In this document: piece by piece, positions 57,966 through 64,000 of the stretch
Position numbering within the stretch: the stretch's first letter is position 1
How the letters are laid out: each line of letters starts with the position of its first letter
Origin: Peribacillus sp. Bi96
GTDB lineage: Bacteria; Bacillota; Bacilli; Bacillales; DSM-1321
Assembly: GCF_918698115.1 (NCBI RefSeq)
Contig: NZ_CAKKLV010000011.1
Coordinates: forward strand, 90,856 to 154,855
Length of the DNA: 64,000 bases
Reading direction: 5' to 3'
The notes under the pieces: generated by a model
Told to the model about the DNA's origin: nothing
Databases searched by the model: none
Seen by the model: only the letters and a program-made list of their open reading frames with translations
Position numbers and translations under genes: made by a program

Positions 57966-58208
57966 ATGTTTTCAGCAATGGGACAGCAGGCTTTAACAGG
58001 AATAATTGCGCACTTGTTTTTCATTGCAGTTACCTGGTGGGCTCTACAGGCATTACATTTTGATAAAATTTTAAGATCCAATTCGGTCATCAAGGCCAGG
58101 GTTTTATATATTTTATTAACGGTTGCCATCGGTTCAGTTGTGAGTAATTTCTTCCTTGACTACCTGGGATTTGCAAACCAACTCCCCTATATGTTTAGTG
58201 ATGACTGA
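57966..58208 (+). CDS. ywzB: DUF1146 membrane protein YwzB
   Basis: 80 residues, two membrane helices (about 8-27 and 43-64), unknown role. FIAVTWWALQAL and VVSNFFLDYLGF are the family's conserved parts. ATG 57966 has the better distance (7 bases) from AGGAGG; ATG 57960 would add two residues. Precedes ywmB-murAA, as in B. subtilis. Confidence 0.85.
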   Translation: MFSAMGQQALTGIIAHLFFIAVTWWALQALHFDKILRSNSVIKARVLYILLTVAIGSVVSNFFLDYLGFANQLPYMFSDD

Positions 58209-58370
58209 TAAGCTGTAAAGCTCTGCTTATAGCAAAATATGATTCTACTCTTGTATTCGCCATGCTTCTCCTGTAACTTTTTCAGGTGGAAGGTGTCACC
58301 AATTGTCGGAAAACTCGAAGTATGATCTCTCTCCTTATGGAAATAATGTTTAAAAGGGGAGGGATTTAAC

Positions 58371-59120
58371 ATGTATAGTTTGAACAAAAAAATGTTAATA
58401 TACATAATATTTCTTGGTTTAATGGTGATTTTAATTGGGAATAGTACGATTGTGGCAGAAAACAAACCAGATATAGTCAAATTGGTGGGACTGTTACAAA
58501 AGGATAAGGATTTAGACATAGGTAATTGGTCTGTGCTCGCTAGAGAAATAAATAAAGAGATTACTACTAAACAAGAGTTTGGAAGAGAAGTTTCAGCTTT
58601 GAAGCAAAAATACCCTCAATTTCAATGGCATCGGAAAGATGATGCTTCCGGCTGGAAGGCTGAGGCGTTAGCTTACAATGTCGATTCAGGTCTAACCGAG
58701 TCTATTAAAATAATGACAACAGAAGAGGAATTTGATAAAGTTACCTATGTTATTTACGAAGTGAAGGGACAAAAATGGGAAAAAGCCAATTCAACGTTTT
58801 TTACAACTACGTTCCAGAACAGGGTGAATGACCTATTTATAGGGACTCCTTCAATTTTTTCTTGTATTAAAGGGTCTATCAATGATAATATGGATTCGGT
58901 TTTAAACTCTAAAACTGAAGACCTGTTAGATATGTTCCAAGCAAGGGAAATTGAGAGTGTGCATGAAACAAACTTTACATCTATATCTGCACATTCAACA
59001 TTGTTTAAACAACCTTTGACAAAAGAAAAATTAAATTTGCAGTTTGGGCTACGGACAGAAGGATTGGGTGACCGAACGAACTTTGTAGTTGGCACACCAA
59101 TCATAACGTTTGAATATTAA
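58371..59120 (+). CDS. ywmB: YwmB-family secreted/membrane-anchored protein
   Basis: 249 residues. N-terminal hydrophobic segment (about 8-27) as signal peptide or anchor, then a globular domain. The assignment rests on position directly before murAA, length, and the general pattern of YwmB (TATA-box-binding-like fold; GWKAEALAYN, SIFSCIKGSI). Function is unknown. AGGGGAGGG precedes the ATG. Confidence 0.75.
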   Translation: MYSLNKKMLIYIIFLGLMVILIGNSTIVAENKPDIVKLVGLLQKDKDLDIGNWSVLAREINKEITTKQEFGREVSALKQKYPQFQWHRKDDASGWKAEALAYNVDSGLTESIKIMTTEEEFDKVTYVIYEVKGQKWEKANSTFFTTTFQNRVNDLFIGTPSIFSCIKGSINDNMDSVLNSKTEDLLDMFQAREIESVHETNFTSISAHSTLFKQPLTKEKLNLQFGLRTEGLGDRTNFVVGTPIITFEY

Positions 59121-59152
59121 TATAGAGAAAATGGACGCGGAGGGGAATACTT

Positions 59153-60454
59153 TTGGAAAAAATCATCGTCCGCGGCGGAAAAAGGCTTAGCGGGACAGTT
59201 AAAGTAGAAGGTGCTAAAAACGCCGTTTTGCCAGTTATCGCTGCAACATTATTAGCAAGTGATGGGAAAAGTATCATTAAAGATGTTCCTACGCTCTCCG
59301 ATGTATATACAATCAATGAAGTATTGCGCAACTTAAATGCAGATGTTGCCTTTCATGACAATCAAGTTACTGTAGATGCATCAAGAGAGTTATTAGAAGA
59401 AGCACCATTTGAATATGTACGTAAAATGAGAGCTTCCGTTTTAGTGATGGGCTCATTACTAGCAAGGAATGGCCGGGCCCGCGTTGCTCTTCCAGGTGGC
59501 TGCGCCATCGGATCACGTCCTATCGATCAGCATTTAAAGGGTTTTGAAGCGATGGGAGCAAAAGTGAAGGTCGGTAATGGTTTTATTGATGCCGAGGTAG
59601 AAGGAAGACTTAAGGGTGCAAGAGTGTATCTTGACTTCCCGAGTGTGGGTGCCACTGAAAACATCATGATGGCAGCAACACTTGCTGAAGGTATAACTAT
59701 TCTTGAAAATGTGGCCAAAGAGCCTGAAATAGTAGATCTTGCGAATTTCCTTAATAAAATGGGTGCCAAAGTCAGAGGTGCTGGTACGGGTACGATGAGA
59801 ATCGAAGGTGTCGATAAATTATATGGCACTGAACATGCGATTATACCTGACCGTATCGAAGCTGGTACATTCATGACAGCGGCTGCTCTTACTGGCGGCA
59901 ATGTTCTTGTTCAAGGAGCTGTACCTGAACACCTTACTTCCCTTATTGCTAAAATGGAAGAAATGGGCGTTAAAATTCTTGAAGAAGAAGATGGATTACG
60001 CGTCATCGGTCCAAAAACCTTGAAGGCCATTGATATCAAAACAATGCCGCATCCTGGTTTCCCGACTGATATGCAATCACAAATGATGGCATTATTATTG
60101 CGTGCTGAAGGAACAAGTATGATTACGGAGACCGTTTTCGAAAACCGTTTCATGCATGTTGAGGAATTCCGTCGCATGAATGCCAATATTAAAATCGAAG
60201 GTCGTTCTGTAATCGTTAATGGACCAACTAACATTCAAGGGGCAGAAGTAGCTGCAACAGATTTACGTGCCGCGGCAGCACTCATCCTGACTGGATTGGT
60301 TGCAGATGGCATTACTCGTGTTACAGAATTAAAGCATCTTGACAGAGGATACGTGAACTTCCATGGTAAATTGGCATCTTTAGGTGCTGATGTGGAACGT
60401 ATTAACGAAGATGTGCCTGCAGAAACGAAAAAAATTGCCGATCTAAACGCTTAA
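59153..60454 (+). CDS. murAA: UDP-GlcNAc 1-carboxyvinyltransferase, paralogue 1 (MurAA)
   Basis: 433 residues. The main, essential MurA in Bacillus. Catalytic Cys117 lies in [24 protein letters not shown] is the substrate loop. The start is TTG 59153, six bases after GGAGGGG. Differs from murAB at 19.7 kb in loop length and in ending with a charged [14 protein letters not shown] tail. Confidence 0.95.
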   Translation: MEKIIVRGGKRLSGTVKVEGAKNAVLPVIAATLLASDGKSIIKDVPTLSDVYTINEVLRNLNADVAFHDNQVTVDASRELLEEAPFEYVRKMRASVLVMGSLLARNGRARVALPGGCAIGSRPIDQHLKGFEAMGAKVKVGNGFIDAEVEGRLKGARVYLDFPSVGATENIMMAATLAEGITILENVAKEPEIVDLANFLNKMGAKVRGAGTGTMRIEGVDKLYGTEHAIIPDRIEAGTFMTAAALTGGNVLVQGAVPEHLTSLIAKMEEMGVKILEEEDGLRVIGPKTLKAIDIKTMPHPGFPTDMQSQMMALLLRAEGTSMITETVFENRFMHVEEFRRMNANIKIEGRSVIVNGPTNIQGAEVAATDLRAAAALILTGLVADGITRVTELKHLDRGYVNFHGKLASLGADVERINEDVPAETKKIADLNA

Positions 60455-60464
60455 GATATTTATA

Positions 60465-60509
60465 AAAACCATTCATGTTTGAGTCATTGAAACGTGAATG
60501 GTTTTTTTT
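60465..60509 (+). terminator. Terminator after murAA
   Basis: AAAACCATTCATG pairs with CGTGAATGGTTTT (one mismatch), then eight T. Confidence 0.88.
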
Positions 60510-60561
60510 GTTTTGTTCCAGAATTTACGGCCTCCAACTAAATCGTTGTTTGTTTTTCTAT

Positions 60562-60590
60562 TCATAAAAGCTTGTCCTTCAACATACATT
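60562..60590 (+). promoter_or_regulatory. Sigma-E promoter of spoIID
   Basis: TCATAAA (60562-60568), 14 bases, CATACATT (60583-60590) fits the sigma-E pattern kmATAtw-N14/15-CATACAHT. Transcription from here would use the TTG start at 60663, not the upstream end of the open frame. Confidence 0.8.
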
Positions 60591-60662
60591 TGTTATGTAA
60601 AGATACCTGCTGGATGTGGAGATTTTACGGCAGAGAAAACAAGTGTAGGGAGGCTCAGGAAT

Positions 60663-61700
60663 TTGAAAGCAATCAAACCGATGATCGTACTATTCATAGC
60701 AGTAGCATTCGTAATTATCATGATTCCAGCAGTGCTTGTGCTTCCATTTTCAAATGATAAGACAAGTGGGGAGTTAGCCGAACAATTAGAAAAGAACGTG
60801 AAGAAGGAAGGTAAAGAAGTAAGTGCAAATGAAATGAGTTCCGTAGAAGTTGCCGTATACCGTACATCTGCAAAAAAGATTGAAAAACTGCCAATTGAAT
60901 CGTATTTGACTGGTGTGGTTGCAGCTGAAATGCCAGCGGATTTTGAAGAAGAAGCACTGAAAGCACAAGCGCTGACGGCGAGAACTTACATTGTCAATCA
61001 GCTCATAAGTGAAAGTCGTTTGGGTTTACCGGACGGTGCTGATGTAAGCGATACGGTCATGCACCAAGTATATATGAATAATGATGAGCTAAAAAAGCAG
61101 TGGGGCTCTGATTATAAATGGAAGATGAAAAAAATTAATAAAGCTATAAAGGACACAGCGGGTCAAATCCTAACTTATGAAGGAAAGCCGATTACAGCCA
61201 CTTTTTTTTCGACCAGCAATGGTTACACGGAAAATTCAGAGGACTATTGGGAAGCGGATTTCCCCTATTTAAAAAGTGTATCCAGTCCATGGGATAAAGA
61301 AGAATCCCCCAAGTTTTATAATAAAGTTGTAGTGAATACTGCAGATTTTGAAAGCAAACTCGGTGTAAGTCTATCATCGGGAGCAACAATAGGGACTGTC
61401 ATTAAAAGGACTTCCGGTAATCGCGTGGGTGTGGTGGATATCGGAGGAAAGAAAATGACAGGTAAACAGATTCGTGAAAAGCTAGGGTTGACATCATCTG
61501 ATTTTAACTGGGAGCGCCAAGGCAACCGCATTGTCATCACGACAAAAGGATCTGGACACGGAGTTGGTATGAGCCAGTACGGTGCAAATGGAATGGCAAG
61601 AGAAGGAAAAAACTATGAAGACATCGTAAAGTACTATTATAAAGGTGTTAAAGTTCAGTCTTCAAATAAGTGGCTGAATACGATGACAGCGAAAAAATGA
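60663..61700 (+). CDS. spoIID: Stage II sporulation protein D
   Basis: 345 residues (B. subtilis 343). N-terminal membrane anchor (about 5-24), then the lytic transglycosylase domain with AAEMPADFEEEALKAQALTAR, which holds the catalytic Glu, and TKGSGHGVGMSQYGANGMA. It cuts peptidoglycan during engulfment together with SpoIIM and SpoIIP. TTG 60663 is chosen: GGGAGG eight bases upstream and downstream of the sigma-E promoter. Confidence 0.94.
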   Translation: MKAIKPMIVLFIAVAFVIIMIPAVLVLPFSNDKTSGELAEQLEKNVKKEGKEVSANEMSSVEVAVYRTSAKKIEKLPIESYLTGVVAAEMPADFEEEALKAQALTARTYIVNQLISESRLGLPDGADVSDTVMHQVYMNNDELKKQWGSDYKWKMKKINKAIKDTAGQILTYEGKPITATFFSTSNGYTENSEDYWEADFPYLKSVSSPWDKEESPKFYNKVVVNTADFESKLGVSLSSGATIGTVIKRTSGNRVGVVDIGGKKMTGKQIREKLGLTSSDFNWERQGNRIVITTKGSGHGVGMSQYGANGMAREGKNYEDIVKYYYKGVKVQSSNKWLNTMTAKK

Positions 61701-61723
61701 GAGATGGGGAATCCCATCTCTCA
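61698..61723. terminator. Bidirectional terminator shared by spoIID and the VanZ-like gene
   Basis: TGAGAGATGGG-GAAT-CCCATCTCTCA (11-bp stem) with a T-run on the right and A-run on the left. Both converging genes have their TGA stops inside the stem ends. Confidence 0.88.
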
Positions 61724-62146
61724 TTTTTTTGTGCTTAATTTCTCTATAATGGTCAAAAAGCCCCGTTCATGCTTGAAATAATGATATTGGACATGAAAAT
61801 AGACTGCAGCTACTCCAATGATATCTTTAATGACATCTATTAAGGTAGAGGAGCGGTATGGGACGAAAGATTGGTGGTATTCGTCAAGTACTCCGTAAAG
61901 GCAAGCGACAAGGGCCGCCAACAGGCTTAAACCAGGTTTCAGTTTTTTGTTTGCAGCAAGGGCCGAAACGAATAATATGTACAACAGGGCAAATTCGACT
62001 AAATGGAGTGCCTCTTTAATAAATCGGTCAATTGAGGATGATGGAAGATCAAGAATCATATCATCGGGATTGCTCGACATTATCCAAATGGCAATCATAT
62101 ATAGAAAAGGCAATAACGTTAACACGAGTTTAATGGTTTTTTTCAT
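61721..62146 (-). CDS. ywnJ: VanZ-like membrane protein (YwnJ-like)
   Basis: 141 residues, four hydrophobic segments. VanZ family signature: GVLDEYHQSFVPYRSSTLIDVIKD region, with HLVEFALLY helix. VanZ proteins can give teicoplanin resistance; the normal role is unknown. ATG 62146 follows AAGGATG. It stands between spoIID and spoIIQ on the opposite strand. Confidence 0.85.
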   Translation of the reverse strand: MKKTIKLVLTLLPFLYMIAIWIMSSNPDDMILDLPSSSIDRFIKEALHLVEFALLYILFVSALAANKKLKPGLSLLAALVACLYGVLDEYHQSFVPYRSSTLIDVIKDIIGVAAVYFHVQYHYFKHERGFLTIIEKLSTKK

Positions 62147-62250
62147 GAATTAGACATCCTTCAACAGTAAGATACCAAACATTTTACCATTCTACGAATA
62201 AAATCGGTTTCATTTCCACAAAATAAATCTAAAAAAATTTTTTTCTGAAT

Positions 62251-62280
62251 GTATATAATCTTAACAAAATGTTCAGAATG
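62251..62280 (+). promoter_or_regulatory. Sigma-F promoter of spoIIQ
   Basis: GTATA (62251-62255), 15 bases, GTTCAGAATG (62271-62280) matches the sigma-F -35 fully and the -10 at about 8 of 10 positions. spoIIQ is a sigma-F gene in B. subtilis. Confidence 0.7.
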
Positions 62281-62298
62281 ATTGCTGAGGTGATTAAT

Positions 62299-63237
62299 AT
62301 GAGAGAGGAAGAAAAGAAACCAACTTCCACAATCCGACGTATACTAAAACAACGTTGGGCATTATCAGCAATCTATATCGCAAGTGCAGCCATAATCTTA
62401 GCCGCGGCCTTCTTATTACAAAATAGTTTTGATGATTCAGCTAAAGATGGCAAAGAGGAATCAGCTGAAACAGGAAAAAACTATGGTCAGCCTTCTGTTG
62501 AGGTCAACAGTAATCTTGAGACAATCAAGATGCCTGTAGCCGATGCAGACAAATCGGTTATCAAGAAACAATTTTATGATGTGAATGCGGATGAAAAGGC
62601 ACAAGAAGAAGCATTGGTTTTCTACAACAATAGATATGAGCAAAACAAAGGTATAGATATTGCAATGGAAGATGGAAAGTCTTTCGATGTAAAAGCATCA
62701 TTAAGTGGAAATGTAACGAAAGTTCAAGATGATGCGTTACTTGGAAATTTAATTGAAGTAGAGCATGAAGATGGTGTCGTTACTCGTTATCAATCTGTTA
62801 AAGACATTAAGGTTGCAGTTGGTGACAAAGTGAAACAAGGACAAGCAATTGCTACAGCTGGAAAAAGTCAAATCAACGAAGAGGCGGGCGTACATGTCCA
62901 CTTCGAAATCAGAAAAGATAACATTGCGTTAAACCCAACTGATTTTATTGATAAACAAGCTTCTGCCATCCAATCTGCAACTGAAATGGAAGGCAGTGAA
63001 CTTGACGATTCGGCTAACAAAGAAGAAACGCCTGCAGTCGAAGAATCTAAAACTGACAAAGAAGAAACACCTGCGGTCGAAGAATCTGAGACTGGCACGG
63101 ATGAAACGCCAGCCGTTGACGAAACTGACGAGAGCACTGATTTAGAGAATGGCACTGATAAAGAAGGCTCTACCCCAGGTGAAGATACAACTGAGGAAAG
63201 CGATTCCTTAAAAGATTCGTTAAATCAATCTAATTAA
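62299..63237 (+). CDS. spoIIQ: Stage II sporulation protein Q
   Basis: 312 residues (B. subtilis 283). Membrane anchor (about 21-43) and a LytM/M23-like domain that binds mother-cell SpoIIIAH across the septum. The second motif HVHFEIR is kept, but the first metal His is missing: NKGIDIA stands where active enzymes have HxGxD, so it is likely catalytically dead, as in B. subtilis. The acidic C-terminus holds repeats of EETPAVEES-type (about three copies). ATG 62299 follows GAGGTGA. Confidence 0.94.
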   Translation: MREEEKKPTSTIRRILKQRWALSAIYIASAAIILAAAFLLQNSFDDSAKDGKEESAETGKNYGQPSVEVNSNLETIKMPVADADKSVIKKQFYDVNADEKAQEEALVFYNNRYEQNKGIDIAMEDGKSFDVKASLSGNVTKVQDDALLGNLIEVEHEDGVVTRYQSVKDIKVAVGDKVKQGQAIATAGKSQINEEAGVHVHFEIRKDNIALNPTDFIDKQASAIQSATEMEGSELDDSANKEETPAVEESKTDKEETPAVEESETGTDETPAVDETDESTDLENGTDKEGSTPGEDTTEESDSLKDSLNQSN

Positions 63238-63295
63238 TAATAAAATCAAAACAAAAACCTTAAGCGTTACGAATGACAACAACTGAAAATTTGGT

Positions 63296-63333
63296 AAAAG
63301 AAAGCCGTTCATTTTGAACGGCTTTCTTTTTTT
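63296..63333 (+). terminator. Terminator after spoIIQ
   Basis: AAAAGAAAGCCGTTC pairs perfectly with GAACGGCTTTCTTTT, then TTT. Confidence 0.92.
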
Positions 63334-63334
63334 C

Positions 63335-64000
63335 GTGCGCCCGGCATGGGTGCAATCTATAGGGTGTGAGTCCCGAACCATGAAGGCAGTAGTAGTGGTT
63401 AGCTTAATGCAAGGGTGTCCACGGTGACGTGGAATCTGAAGGAAGCAAGCGGCAAACCTCCGGTCTGAGGAACACGAACTTCATATAAGGCTAGGTATCA
63501 TTGGATGAGTTTGCGAAACAAAACAAAGTCCTTACTGCCGAAGGTGGTACAGAGTAAATGAAGCAGATAGATGGAGGGAAAGATTGCGCTCTTACCCGGG
63601 GAGGTCTAATGACAGCCAAGTACACTTGGTAACCTGTCCAGTGATGGACAGCTGAATCATTAGAAGTCAGCAGAGGTCATAGTACTTGTCTACTCGAGAA
63701 GATAAGGAAGGACCGAACAGATTGAGGAGGACGGATACTAGGCGTTCGTTATTTTGCGAAGAAGCAAACAATTCCTAACGGAACTTATTTGAAGGAAGAA
63801 GTGGTGAATACACGGGGAACTTCAAAAGGGCGGAGCAGATAAAGGCACAAATAGACCATCTCGTCCACGCAGGGAAAGGATATCAACGATGTTAATGGAA
63901 CAGATACTAGAGAGGGAAAACTTAATACAGGCATTGAAGCGTGTAGAAAGAAATAAGGGAAGCCATGGTGTAGATGGAATGCCGGTTCAAAACCTGAGAC
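63335..64000 (+). mobile_element. Group II intron, 5' part (probably class C), runs off window
   Basis: Begins with GTGCG (63335), the group II 5' consensus GUGYG, two bases after the spoIIQ terminator T-run. The next ~550 bases are non-coding and fit domains I-III, and a reverse-transcriptase frame starts at 63889. Insertion right behind a terminator hairpin is the known habit of class C introns. Domains V-VI and the 3' end lie outside the window. Confidence 0.88.
63889..64000 (+). CDS. ltrA: Group II intron reverse transcriptase/maturase (N-terminal 37 codons)
   Basis: The frame from ATG 63889 is open to the edge (37 codons). MEQILERENLIQALKRVE and NKGSHGVDGM are the RT-0 and start-of-finger motifs, closest in my memory to class C enzymes such as the Geobacillus GsI-IIC RT. 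AGGGAAAGGA precedes the ATG; ATG 63895 is an alternative. Catalytic YADD lies beyond the window, so integrity cannot be judged. Confidence 0.9.
   Translation, partial: MLMEQILERENLIQALKRVERNKGSHGVDGMPVQNLR

Noticed and set aside
60498..60662. 55 extra N-terminal codons for SpoIID
   Set aside because: This stretch holds the murAA terminator and the sigma-E promoter; TTG 60663 gives the normal length.

Overview
The window is a low-GC Firmicutes chromosome segment with the gene order of Bacillus sensu lato: ywjD-ywjE-fadF ... rpoE-pyrG-ywjG-spo0F-fbaA-tal-murAB-glpX-rho-rpmE-tdk-prfA-prmC-spoIIR-ywlC-mntP-ywlE-rpiB-ywlG-glyA-upp-mnaA-atpIBEFHAGDC-nuo-ywzB-ywmB-murAA-spoIID-spoIIQ. Five endospore genes (spo0F, spoIIR, spoIID, spoIIQ and a YwmB-family gene) mark a spore former. 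An 11-gene nuo cluster after atpC and a fused isobutyryl-CoA mutase separate it from B. subtilis. A Peribacillus/Neobacillus/B. megaterium-type Bacillaceae is my inference. Almost everything is core genome; no tRNA, rRNA, CRISPR or prophage was seen.

Region 1 (1-13.2 kb): minus-strand uvsE and clsB. Next comes a fatty-acid and branched-chain acyl-CoA block: fadF alone behind a FadR-like operator, then a tight run of thiolase, 3-hydroxybutyryl-CoA dehydrogenase, two acyl-CoA dehydrogenases, a TetR regulator and icmF. IcmF interconverts isobutyryl-CoA and butyryl-CoA, so the set can feed valine-derived acyl-CoA into beta-oxidation; no enoyl-CoA hydratase is present. Region 2 (13.2-27.5 kb): transcription, nucleotide, sporulation-phosphorelay, central carbon, wall and translation-termination genes. 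pyrG lies behind a CTP-sensing reiterative-transcription attenuator.

Region 3 (27.5-40 kb): a GC-rich intergenic repeat, spoIIR with a sigma-F promoter and a long acidic tail, a DnaA-box cluster in front of and inside ywlC, mntP, the arginine phosphatase ywlE, a chemoreceptor with almost no extracellular domain, rpiB, ywlG, PurR-box-linked glyA, upp, mnaA and a secreted subtilase.

Region 4 (40-58 kb): the F1Fo ATP synthase operon and an 11-subunit complex I operon (nuoABCDHIJKLMN) without the NADH-oxidising NuoEFG module, behind a sigma-A promoter overlapped by a near-consensus cre site. NuoC has a Lys/Ala-rich N-terminal extension built from 105-bp DNA repeats.

Region 5 (58-64 kb): ywzB, ywmB, murAA, spoIID (sigma-E promoter), a minus-strand VanZ-like gene and spoIIQ (sigma-F promoter). 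A group II intron begins a few bases after the spoIIQ terminator and runs off the right edge with the first 37 codons of its reverse transcriptase. No wholly novel multigene system was found. The points most worth a second look are the NuoC repeats, the cre/nuo promoter, the NuoEFG-less complex I, the intergenic repeat and the intron insertion site.
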